DNA of 9,158 bases from Oscillospiraceae bacterium (GCA_014796735.1 JAAVIG010000178.1:1-9158), one strand, 5' to 3'. Shown: positions 1 through 6,264, numbered from the stretch's first letter. The notes: a model not told the origin generated them from the sequence alone. Numbers and translations are program-made.

Positions 1-8
1 CCGCAGGG

Positions 9-87
9 GGCGGAGCCAAATTTTCGCCGTAGGCGAAAATTTTGAAACGCTGACGCGTTTCAGCTTGCTGTCGCAAGCGGCTCCGCC
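9..87. repeat. Cloverleaf-like multi-palindrome repeat, copy 1
   Basis: The sequence folds into a closing stem (9-17 with 79-87, GGCGGAGCC/GGCTCCGCC) around three consecutive perfect hairpins. These are 18-28/32-42 (11 bp, loop GTA), 43-50/55-62 (8 bp, loop TGAC) and 63-68/73-78 (6 bp, loop TGTC). All 79 bases are either paired or in one of the three apical loops, and no base is left at the four-way junction. The closing stem may extend by two more pairs past one mismatch (6-7 with 89-90). Each closing arm is itself a short palindrome (GGC-GGA-GCC and GGC-TCC-GCC), so a chain of five small hairpins is an alternative fold. It lies about 165 bases beyond the trmFO stop codon. No coding function is apparent. 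The structure is seen directly; its role is unknown. Confidence 0.85.
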
Positions 88-175
88 GCCGTTCGTCGCC
101 CCAAAGCTCCCGCTGCTAAATCACTTTTCTCACGAAAAAAATGTGTTTTCCAAAAAGTTAAAAATGACACAAGCA

Positions 176-214
176 TTAAAAATCAAAGCACGTAAGCATT
201 TGCTTTTTGCGTGC
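176..214 (-). terminator. Possible weak terminator after trmFO
   Basis: On the minus strand, 38 bases after the trmFO stop, there is an imperfect hairpin: GCACG pairs with CGTGC (188-192 and 210-214), with an inner AAGC/GCTT stem and an asymmetric internal loop. It is followed by a T-rich stretch (TTTGATTTTTA). The stem is interrupted and the T-run is broken, so this is only a plausible end for the topA-trmFO transcript. Confidence 0.35.
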
Positions 215-251
215 CAACGTTATGTTAACACTTTGAACAGTCACTTTTAAA

Positions 252-1547
252 TTATAAATTTTCAATCGCATTTCTCATATCCTCCAACCCTCTTTCCGCG
301 ATCTTCAGATACCTGTCCTGTTTATCCCTAATATGCTCCTCCAAAGGCGGCAGTATTCCCATATTCGCACCCATAGGCTGGAAGTCCGCGTTTTCCGCTT
401 CAACATAAGAGCAAAGCGCGCCGCACATGGTCGTCTTAGGCAAATTCAGCTTCTCCTGCCCCATTAACCGCCTCGCAAGACTCTGCCCCGCCACTATACC
501 GCTCATGGCGCTTTCTATATATCCCTCAACTCCGGTCATCTGCCCCGCAAAATAAACCCCGTCGCTTTCCTTAAGCATAAATCGGTCGTTTAAAATACCC
601 GGACTGTTTAAAAAGGTGTTGCGGTGCATTACTCCGTATCTCAAAAACTCCGCGTTTTCAAGCCCGGGAATCATACGAAAAACTCGCTGCTGCTCGGGGA
701 ATTTCAGATTTGTCTGAAAACCCACAAGATTGTAAGCGCTGCCCTCCGTATTTTCCTTTCTGAGCTGTACCGCCGCCCACGGACGATGTCCCGTGTTGGG
801 GTCGGTAAGTCCCACAGGCTTCATACAGCCATAGCACAGGCTCTTAGCCCCGCGCTTGGCAAGCACCTCCACAGGCATACAGCCCTCGTAAACGTTGAGC
901 TTTTCAAACTCCTTCAAGGGCACCGTTTCCGCCGACACCAGTTCATTATAAAACGCTTCGTACTGCTCCTTGTTCATTGGACAGTTGATATAATCCGCTT
1001 CGCCCTTATCGTACCGTGTGGCAAAAAATGCCTTGCTCATGTCTATGCTTTCCGCCGAAACTATGGGCGCCGCCGCGTCATAAAAGCTCAGCGGACTGCC
1101 GCAGCGCTTTTGTATTGCCTCCGCAAACGCGTCCGATGTCAAAGGCCCCGTTGCAATTATCGTGTTGCTTCTCGGAAAATCGGTGACTTCCTCACTTATA
1201 AGGCTGATGTTTTCATGCGCCTTGATCTTTTCGGTGACGTAATCGGAAAAACGCTCTCTGTTTACCGCCAATGCCCCACCCGCGGGAACCGCCGCGCTGT
1301 CCGCCGCCTCTAAAATAAGCGAGCCCAACATTCGCATTTCCGCCTTAAGCATGCCGCAGGCACTGTTTATCCTCGAAGCCTTCAAGGAATTGGAGCATAC
1401 CAATTCCGCCAAGCCCTCGTAATGATGCGCAGGGGTGTACTTTTTCGGCTTCATCTCGTAAAGCTTGACCCGAAAACCGCGCTCCGCCAACGCCCACGCC
1501 GCTTCACAGCCCGCAAGTCCGCCGCCTATTACCGTTACTTCGTCCAT
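252..1547 (-). CDS. trmFO: Methylenetetrahydrofolate-tRNA-(uracil-54-C5)-methyltransferase TrmFO
   Basis: TrmFO makes ribothymidine at position 54 of the tRNA T-loop, using methylenetetrahydrofolate as carbon donor and FADH2 as reductant; it is cytoplasmic. The 431-residue product is of normal family length. It opens with an FAD-binding Rossmann motif (VIGGGLAGCEAA, residues 6-17), carries LVCSNSLKA with Cys51, and has YEGCMPVE with Cys223. These match the two functional cysteines known in the Bacillus enzyme (Cys53 and Cys226). A second nucleotide-binding stretch, VYFAGQMTGVEGYIESA, lies near residues 331-347. The ATG at 1545-1547 is chosen because AGGAG (1555-1559) sits 7 bases upstream; an in-frame GTG six codons earlier would overlap that site. 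It follows topA by 42 bases on the same strand, the usual Firmicute pairing, so co-transcription is inferred. The family assignment is secure. Confidence 0.97.
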   Translation of the reverse strand: MDEVTVIGGGLAGCEAAWALAERGFRVKLYEMKPKKYTPAHHYEGLAELVCSNSLKASRINSACGMLKAEMRMLGSLILEAADSAAVPAGGALAVNRERFSDYVTEKIKAHENISLISEEVTDFPRSNTIIATGPLTSDAFAEAIQKRCGSPLSFYDAAAPIVSAESIDMSKAFFATRYDKGEADYINCPMNKEQYEAFYNELVSAETVPLKEFEKLNVYEGCMPVEVLAKRGAKSLCYGCMKPVGLTDPNTGHRPWAAVQLRKENTEGSAYNLVGFQTNLKFPEQQRVFRMIPGLENAEFLRYGVMHRNTFLNSPGILNDRFMLKESDGVYFAGQMTGVEGYIESAMSGIVAGQSLARRLMGQEKLNLPKTTMCGALCSYVEAENADFQPMGANMGILPPLEEHIRDKQDRYLKIAERGLEDMRNAIENL

Positions 1548-1589
1548 TAAAATACTCCTTGCCACGCAGTCGAAAAAACATAAAGAAGA

Positions 1590-3668
1590 TCATTCCGGCT
1601 CTCTCTCGAAATCGCAGCCCTCGCCCGCGCAGTATATCTTCCCTTTCTTTCCCGCCTTTTTAAACAAGGTCTTGCCGCACTGTGGGCAGACTTCGGGAAT
1701 CGGGGTATCCCACGTCATATAGTTGCAGTCCTTGTAATTTTCGCAGCCAAAGAAGGGCTTTCCCTTTTTGGACTTTTTGGCAAGCATTTTAGCTCCGCAT
1801 TTAGGACACAAGCCGCCCGTTTCGTTAACAATACGTTTGGTGTTTTTACATTCGGGGAATCCCGAACAGCCCAAAAACTTTCCGTAAGGGCCTATCTTGA
1901 TGACCATAGGCTTGCCGCACTGTTCGCAGACAATGTCGGTAGGCTCGTCGGGAACTTTAACCCGCTTGCCATCAAGGTCTTTTTCTGCTTGGGTAAGAGT
2001 TTTTGAAAAATCGGCATAAAATTCCTTCAGAACGTCCACCCATTCCTCTTTACCCTCCTCGATCTTATCAAGGTCGCTTTCCATTTTAGCGGTAAATTTT
2101 ACGTCCACTATATGCCTGAAGTGGTCCTCTAAAAGTACGGTTATGGTATCGCCTAAGGGAGTGGGCTTAAGCTGCTTCTGCTCAAACTCCACATAATGCC
2201 TGTCAAGTATGGTGGAAATGGTGGGAGCGTAAGTTGACGGTCTGCCGATGCCGTTTTCCTCTAAAGCCTTGATAAGGCTCGCTTCGTTGTATCTCGGAGG
2301 AGGCTGAGTAAAATGCTGATTGCCCGCAAGCTCTTTTACGGTAAGTGTCTCTCCCGCCGTAAGCTTAGGAAGCGCACCGCCGTTTTCCTCGTCCCCCTCT
2401 GCGGCTTCGGTGTACAGTCTTGTAAAGCCGTCAAACTTTACCGTATAGCCGTTGGATTTAAAAGTGCAGTTTCCCGCCTTTATCGTTACCGCCACGGTGT
2501 TTAACTGAGCGTTGGCCATCTGGCTTGCGATAAACCTTTCCCAGATAAGCTTGTAAAGCTTGTATTGGTCGGAGGTAAGGCTGGATTTTACCTTTTGCGG
2601 GGTCAAATCTATTGTTGAGGGTCTGATAGCCTCGTGCGCGTCCTGCGCGTTGCTTTTTGATTTGTACACTCTGGGCTTTTCGGGCAGATATTCCTCGCCG
2701 AAGGTGTCCTTTATCATCACTGCCGCCGCCGACTTTGCCTCGTCGGAAATACGCAGACTGTCGGTTCTCATATAAGTTATCAAGCCGACAGCGCCCTGTC
2801 CCTCGATCTCGATACCCTCGTACAGCTCCTGCGCCGCTTTCATGGTGCGGCGTGAATTAAAGCTTAAGCGGTGGTTAGCCTCCTGCTGTAAGGTAGAGGT
2901 GGTGAAAGGGGGGGCGGGCTGCTTTTTGCGGGTGGATTTTTTGATATTGTCCACCGTAAACTCTTTATCCTTAAGATAATCAAGGAGCTTGTCGGCTTCC
3001 TCCTTGCAGCTTATTTCCGCTTTTTCTCCCTCAACCTCCGAAAACTTTATGGGAAAAGGCTTTTTGTTTGAAGCGGTCAGCGCCTTTCCGTCAATGCTCC
3101 AGTACTCCTTCGGATTAAACGCCTTTATCTCATTTTCGCGGTCAACTATAAGCTTTACCGCCACTGACTGAACGCGTCCCGCGGAAAGTCCTCTTCGTAC
3201 CTTTTTCCACAAAAACGGGCTGAGCTTATAGCCCACAATACGGTCTAAAATACGTCTCGCCTGCTGGGCGTTTATCAGGTCTCCGTCAAGGCTGCGCGGG
3301 TTTTCCATACCCACCTTTACGCCGCTTTTGGTTATTTCCGAAAAGGTTACTCTTATAGGCTTGCTGCCGTCTAAGCCCAGAACCGCCGCCAAATGCCACG
3401 AAATAGCTTCTCCCTCTCTATCCGGGTCGGTTGCGAGGTAAACGGTATCGGACTTTTTTACATAGCTTTTCAAATCCTTGATAAGTGCCGCTTTATCCTT
3501 CTTATTTTCATAGACGGGCTCAAAATCATGCTCCACGTCTACGCCCAGCTTTGATTTGGGCAAGTCGCGGATATGCCCTGCGCAAGCTACCACATGGTAT
3601 TTGCTGCCAAGGTATTTTTGTACGGTTTTCGCCTTGGAGGGCGACTCTAAAATAACTAAATCGGACAA
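1590..3668 (-). CDS. topA: DNA topoisomerase I (type IA)
   Basis: This enzyme relaxes negative supercoils by transient single-strand cleavage through a 5'-phosphotyrosine link. The 692-residue protein starts with a Toprim domain: Glu8 in LESPSKA, and the acidic triad region ATDPDREGEA with Asp81, Asp83 and Glu85. The catalytic motif GLITYMRTDS places the active-site tyrosine at residue 299. The conserved GIGRPSTYAP segment is at 473-482. The C-terminus has three four-cysteine zinc ribbons, with cysteines at 581/584/601/607, 621/624/642/648 and 661/664/680/685. Length and domain order are typical of Firmicute TopA. The start is a TTG codon supported by an AGGAGG eight bases upstream. It is followed by trmFO, probably in one operon. 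The dprA gene that often precedes topA in Firmicutes is not adjacent here; a 718-base gap and an RNA methyltransferase gene lie upstream instead. Confidence 0.98.
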   Translation of the reverse strand: MSDLVILESPSKAKTVQKYLGSKYHVVACAGHIRDLPKSKLGVDVEHDFEPVYENKKDKAALIKDLKSYVKKSDTVYLATDPDREGEAISWHLAAVLGLDGSKPIRVTFSEITKSGVKVGMENPRSLDGDLINAQQARRILDRIVGYKLSPFLWKKVRRGLSAGRVQSVAVKLIVDRENEIKAFNPKEYWSIDGKALTASNKKPFPIKFSEVEGEKAEISCKEEADKLLDYLKDKEFTVDNIKKSTRKKQPAPPFTTSTLQQEANHRLSFNSRRTMKAAQELYEGIEIEGQGAVGLITYMRTDSLRISDEAKSAAAVMIKDTFGEEYLPEKPRVYKSKSNAQDAHEAIRPSTIDLTPQKVKSSLTSDQYKLYKLIWERFIASQMANAQLNTVAVTIKAGNCTFKSNGYTVKFDGFTRLYTEAAEGDEENGGALPKLTAGETLTVKELAGNQHFTQPPPRYNEASLIKALEENGIGRPSTYAPTISTILDRHYVEFEQKQLKPTPLGDTITVLLEDHFRHIVDVKFTAKMESDLDKIEEGKEEWVDVLKEFYADFSKTLTQAEKDLDGKRVKVPDEPTDIVCEQCGKPMVIKIGPYGKFLGCSGFPECKNTKRIVNETGGLCPKCGAKMLAKKSKKGKPFFGCENYKDCNYMTWDTPIPEVCPQCGKTLFKKAGKKGKIYCAGEGCDFEREPE

Positions 3669-3682
3669 TGTGGTTTCCTCCT
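3666..3682 (-). promoter_or_regulatory. Ribosome binding site and TTG start of topA
   Basis: A perfect AGGAGG (3677-3682) is separated by eight bases from TTG (3666-3668), which begins the conserved MSDLVILESPSKA amino end. No ATG or GTG is available at the homologous position, so the weak TTG codon is compensated by an ideal Shine-Dalgarno sequence. Confidence 0.9.
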
Positions 3683-3700
3683 GTTTAATACTAGTCCCTT

Positions 3701-3777
3701 TTAAAACTGTGGGATTAGTGTTTCGGGTGCAATCCCATTTTAACCTGTGGGTATTACGTCAGTTTAAAATGGGATTG
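3701..3777 (-). repeat. Three related arms, one inverted, just upstream of topA
   Basis: TTAAAATGGGATTG at 3764-3777 is the exact inverse complement of CAATCCCATTTTAA at 3730-3743, giving a 14-bp stem with a 20-base loop. A third arm, TTAAAA-CTG-TGGGATT (3701-3716), repeats the 3764-3777 copy in direct orientation with three inserted bases. On the topA transcript the central arm can therefore pair with either flanking arm: 14 contiguous pairs with the first, or 7+6 pairs around a bulge with the last. The block lies between the candidate topA promoter and its ribosome binding site. It could be an operator with repeated half-sites or an RNA switch; the sequence does not decide. Confidence 0.7.
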
Positions 3778-3779
3778 GT

Positions 3780-3807
3780 GTTATACCATAAAGAGCTTAT
3801 TTGCAAA
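3780..3807 (-). promoter_or_regulatory. Candidate extended -10 promoter for topA-trmFO
   Basis: On the minus strand TATAAC (3780-3785) is preceded by TG in the extended -10 position (TGGTATAAC). It has a weak -35, TTTGCA (3802-3807), at a 16-base spacing. Transcription would begin near 3773, at the edge of the inverted repeat, giving a leader of about 105 bases to the TTG start. Confidence 0.45.
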
Positions 3808-3819
3808 AACGCTCCGAGC

Positions 3820-3870
3820 ACTGTTCTTTAAACGACAAGCAGCGTATCTGCTTGTTGGTTAAAGAATAGT
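3820..3870. repeat. Long near-perfect hairpin upstream of topA
   Basis: Arms 3820-3842 and 3848-3870 pair over 23 positions with one mismatch and two G-T wobbles, around a 5-base loop (CGTAT). On the minus strand a short T-run (GCGTTTTTGC) starts about a dozen bases after the stem, too far for a standard intrinsic terminator. It may be a terminator-like 3' structure for the upstream gene, a protein-binding palindrome, or an end of a small mobile repeat. No transposase is nearby. Confidence 0.75.
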
Positions 3871-3913
3871 ACTAAACTGTATTTTATGCTTAATTGCTTA
3901 TTCACATTCAAAT

Positions 3914-3931
3914 CGCAGAGGTTCCTCTGCG
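3914..3931. repeat. Short perfect hairpin
   Basis: CGCAGAG (3914-3920) and CTCTGCG (3925-3931) form a perfect 7-bp stem with a GTTC loop (GAAC on the other strand). No T-run adjoins it on either strand that would make it a convincing terminator. It is one of several hairpins clustered between topA and the upstream methyltransferase gene. Confidence 0.6.
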
Positions 3932-4069
3932 GAAAGACTTTTATTCAGCCGAACACGGGTGCATGGCTCCCATCGACTTGTGCAATGTATAACCACGCCT
4001 TTTCTCCCAATCAACCGCTGCCACCCTATCCGCTGTTACTGCCGTTATTCCCGCGATTGCCTCACAGCA

Positions 4070-4166
4070 GGGCGGCGAAGCCGCGGTTTTTCGCTCCGCG
4101 AAAAACCAAAAAAATTCTCCGAATTTTTTTAAAATTTTCTCCGAAAATTTTGCGGCTTCGCCGCCC
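4070..4166. repeat. Cloverleaf-like multi-palindrome repeat, copy 2
   Basis: A perfect 15-bp closing stem (4070-4084 with 4152-4166) surrounds three perfect hairpins, each with a TCC loop. They are 4085-4094/4098-4107 (10 bp), 4108-4117/4121-4130 (10 bp) and 4131-4139/4143-4151 (9 bp). Of 97 bases, 88 are paired, 9 are in apical loops and none is at the junction. This is the same topology as the 9-87 element, but the stem sequences are largely different. The closing arms are themselves palindromic (GCGGC-GAA-GCCGC and GCGGC-TTC-GCCGC), so five adjacent hairpins are an alternative fold. Two of the inner hairpins are almost pure A/T and the rest is G/C rich, an extreme local composition switch. 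It lies about 220 bases after the methyltransferase stop codon. Confidence 0.92.
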
Positions 4167-4386
4167 GCTCCATTCCTACGTTAACCCCTGCAAATATATA
4201 ATTCCCACAGCCTTTTTCCTTATCAAAAGCCTTGCCGATCAAAACGATCATCTTCCTTCTCCCGCAAAGCCTTTCATAAACATCAAAGCCGCAGCTCCCA
4301 TTTCACCAAATAACCTATTAAAATTATCTCCACACACCAACCTTTATGCAAGCACACTCCGGTCTTATCCCCGCTCACCAAAAAAA

Positions 4387-5163
4387 TTACTTCCCCATTT
4401 CGTAACAAATTACCGCCGCTGCCACCGCCGCGTTAAGCGATTCCGCTCCCCGTATGGGAATATAAACCTTATCGCACCTCTCCGCAGTCTCCTGACTGAC
4501 TCCGTGCCCCTCATTCCCTATAACCAAAGCGCACCTTTTCGGAAAAACAAACTCCCCTAACCTCCTTGCCGTTTCATCGAGCATAGCCGCGTACACCTCA
4601 AATCCCTTTTCCTTAAGCTTAATCACCGTATCTTCAAGAGAAGAGCTGACGCAGATAGGCAGTCTGAAACCGCTCCCCATTGAAGCCCTTAAGGTCTTTG
4701 GCGAATAGGGGTCTGCGCAGTCCGAGCTAAGCACCGCTCCCTCTATCCCGAAAGCTTCGGCAGTCCTTATTATGGTGCCCAGATTTCCCGAATCCTGTAT
4801 GCAATCCAAAAGAATAATTTTATCTTTCTCTAATATTCTATCAAGATTTTTCGATTTGTCAAGAAGTTTTAACGCAAGAAAAATTCCCTGGGGCGATTTT
4901 TGTTGGCTTAAGTAAAAATAAATATCCTGCGTAACAACATAAACCTGACATACTCCCCTGAGCCTTTCCGTAAGCTCCGAAAACTTCTTTTCCGCCTCCT
5001 CGGAAACAATCGCGTACTCCGCCTTCAACCCCGCGTCCAGTGCCTCGGTACATAGCTTTACGCCCTCGGCGGCAATAAGCCCCTCTTTTTCCCTGAGCTT
5101 CTTCTCCGCAAGCAGTCCCCGACTTTTCACAACTGTTTGATTTTTTCTTGACGCAATTATCAT
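4387..5163 (-). CDS. SpoU/TrmH-family RNA 2'-O-ribose methyltransferase
   Basis: The protein is predicted to transfer a methyl group from S-adenosylmethionine to a ribose 2'-OH in rRNA or tRNA. The 258-residue product has an N-terminal substrate-binding domain (about residues 1-100, beginning SRKNQTVVKSRGLL) and a C-terminal SPOUT trefoil-knot domain. All three SpoU motifs are visible: DSGNLGTIIRTAEAFG near 124-139 (Asn127, Arg133), LVIGNEGHGVSQE near 213-225, and IPIRGAESLNAAVAAA near 235-250 (Asn244). The second ATG (5161-5163) is preferred because GGAG lies eight bases before it; from the ATG two codons upstream the spacing would be only two bases. The exact target nucleotide, and whether it is RlmB-like, cannot be told from sequence alone. 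It is divergent from the membrane-protein gene and 718 bases upstream of topA. Confidence 0.93.
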   Translation of the reverse strand: MIIASRKNQTVVKSRGLLAEKKLREKEGLIAAEGVKLCTEALDAGLKAEYAIVSEEAEKKFSELTERLRGVCQVYVVTQDIYFYLSQQKSPQGIFLALKLLDKSKNLDRILEKDKIILLDCIQDSGNLGTIIRTAEAFGIEGAVLSSDCADPYSPKTLRASMGSGFRLPICVSSSLEDTVIKLKEKGFEVYAAMLDETARRLGEFVFPKRCALVIGNEGHGVSQETAERCDKVYIPIRGAESLNAAVAAAVICYEMGK

Positions 5164-5191
5164 TGACATTACTCCGCTGTTATGATATTAT
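5163..5191 (+). promoter_or_regulatory. Promoter of the 331-residue membrane protein gene
   Basis: TTGACA (5163-5168) is followed after 17 bases by TATTAT (5186-5191), with TG in the extended -10 position (TGATATTAT). Initiation would fall near 5198, leaving a leader of about 20 bases before the ATG at 5219. The -35 box overlaps the start region of the divergent methyltransferase gene. Only a weak purine-rich ribosome site (AAGAAAGAA) precedes the ATG. Confidence 0.8.
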
Positions 5192-5192
5192 A
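5187..5192 (-). promoter_or_regulatory. Candidate -10 box for the methyltransferase gene
   Basis: A perfect TATAAT on the minus strand overlaps the plus-strand -10 almost completely. No good -35 box is found at 16-18 bases (ATCAGT at 17). If used, its transcript would start near 5180 with a very short leader. The two divergent promoters could then not be occupied at once. Confidence 0.4.
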
Positions 5193-5218
5193 CTTATAAA
5201 AAAGAAAGAACTGATAAA

Positions 5219-6214
5219 ATGAACTTTTCCGAGTTAAAAGCCCTGACCCTTGATACAGGATTAAGCTGGGACGACGAACAGCTTTGCCTTTGCGGCAGCA
5301 TAAAGGACTACCCCGTTTACATCGCCGATCTGCAAAACAGCCGAGAGTATCTGCTGACGGTATTCTGTAAAACGAGGACCGACATTGAGCGGCCCCTTGC
5401 CGACGGTATAAACAAGCTGCTGGACAATATGCCGAAAAACTGCGTAAACAGCAGAAAAAACGAGCTTAACTACCAACAGATAAAATTCAACGCCGCCATG
5501 CTCTATCAGGAAAACGGTCAGATGTTAAGCGACTTTACACTTAAGCTGTGCGAGCTTCTGAACCGCCTTGATATTCTCCCCATGCCCTCCGATCCCGCTT
5601 TGGCAGTGCCCAAGGAACAGGAGAGCATAAAGCCCGATACGGCAAAAAAGCCAAAAAACGCTGTCTCCAAAGGCTTTGACATATACAGTCTAAAAGGCTT
5701 GATCGGCGCACTGCTGGGCGGCGCGGCTATGGCAGTCATCTCCTCCACTATGGCGGACAATAACCCCGAAAACACGGGCGCCATGATCGCAGGCTGGGCG
5801 GCAGGCGCGCTTATCGCCTTGGTAACTCTCGCCGATTACAGCTTTCTGGCAAAAAAGATGGATATTTTCGGCACAATAGTCTGTTCCGTAATTACCGCCG
5901 TTTCCTGCTTCCTCTGCTCGGTGTTCGGAATAATGCGGATAATGACCCATACCGTCAAAAGCTTGGACGCTTCCGTCACCTTTAACGACACTATGCGCAA
6001 TTGGCAGGCCTACTCCGTCCTTTTCCCCGACGTTCCCGAATATATCATTACCCTGCTTATCAAAAATTTCTTTACCGCCTTTGTCGCTTCGATAATTTTC
6101 TACCTTCTCTACTACCGCCGCCACCAATCCATAATGTACGACGACGGGGAGAAATATCTGACCGACGAAAGTAAAACAAAGACAAAAACCAAAAGCAAAA
6201 GAATAAGCCGTTAA
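5219..6214 (+). CDS. Uncharacterised membrane protein with soluble N-terminal domain and four transmembrane helices
   Basis: I do not recognise this 331-residue protein. Residues 1 to about 120 look like a folded cytoplasmic domain with no signal peptide (MNFSELKALTLDTGLSW...). A polar, lysine- and proline-rich linker follows at 121-155. Four hydrophobic segments lie near 158-178 (glycine/alanine rich), 186-206, 214-242 (with three cysteines) and 274-299. The loop between the third and fourth, about 30 residues, contains several aromatic residues. The tail is hydrophilic and ends in a basic repeat, KTKTKTKSKR. The start is the ATG just after a strong promoter; the ribosome site is weak. The gene stands alone: divergent from the RNA methyltransferase gene, convergent with rplT, and followed by its own terminator. 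Codon use resembles its neighbours, so recent transfer is not suggested. A sensory or membrane-remodelling role is possible but unsupported. Confidence 0.88.
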   Translation: MNFSELKALTLDTGLSWDDEQLCLCGSIKDYPVYIADLQNSREYLLTVFCKTRTDIERPLADGINKLLDNMPKNCVNSRKNELNYQQIKFNAAMLYQENGQMLSDFTLKLCELLNRLDILPMPSDPALAVPKEQESIKPDTAKKPKNAVSKGFDIYSLKGLIGALLGGAAMAVISSTMADNNPENTGAMIAGWAAGALIALVTLADYSFLAKKMDIFGTIVCSVITAVSCFLCSVFGIMRIMTHTVKSLDASVTFNDTMRNWQAYSVLFPDVPEYIITLLIKNFFTAFVASIIFYLLYYRRHQSIMYDDGEKYLTDESKTKTKTKSKRISR

Positions 6215-6230
6215 GGAATTTTTACCGTGC

Positions 6231-6255
6231 GAGGGGCAAAGCTCCTCTCATTTTT
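6231..6255 (+). terminator. Intrinsic terminator of the membrane protein gene
   Basis: GAGGGGC (6231-6237) pairs with GCTCCTC (6241-6247) over seven positions including one G-T, with an AAA loop. It is followed within a few bases by TTTTTATTTA. It lies 16 bases after the stop codon. Confidence 0.8.
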
Positions 6256-6264
6256 ATTTATCAC

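Larger units (their letters stand above)
3669..4386. other. 718-base gap between the SpoU-family methyltransferase gene and topA
   Basis: No confident gene is present. The gap holds the topA promoter region and its repeats, a 23-bp hairpin, a 7-bp hairpin and the second cloverleaf-like repeat. On the minus strand, coding-like fragments flank that repeat. One is a 40-codon frame at 4251-4129, starting ATG with GGGAG seven bases upstream and ending inside the repeat. Another is a startless frame open across the whole repeat and ending at a TAA near 3949, with its last part reading like ordinary protein (DWEKRRGYTLHKSMGAMH). I recognise no family in either. They may be decayed gene pieces or chance open frames. 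Confidence 0.6.

Noticed and set aside
9..87. tRNA gene, suggested by the cloverleaf outline
   Set aside because: There is no T-loop GTTC in place, no CCA-adjacent acceptor pattern, no anticodon-length loop, and the arm lengths do not fit a tRNA.
65..250. 61-codon plus-strand frame near the left edge
   Set aside because: It starts within the multi-hairpin repeat, has no ribosome site, and its content is low-complexity.
624..1313. 229-codon open frame on the plus strand inside trmFO
   Set aside because: It is antisense to a complete, well-motifed trmFO and has no family-like content.
4070..4166. CRISPR array or integron attC site
   Set aside because: There are no equally spaced direct repeats with unique spacers, no attC R boxes, and no cas or integrase gene in the window.
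3886..4560. 224-codon plus-strand open frame
   Set aside because: It is proline/serine rich, crosses the palindromic repeat and runs antisense into the methyltransferase gene, and has no ribosome site. It is open by chance.
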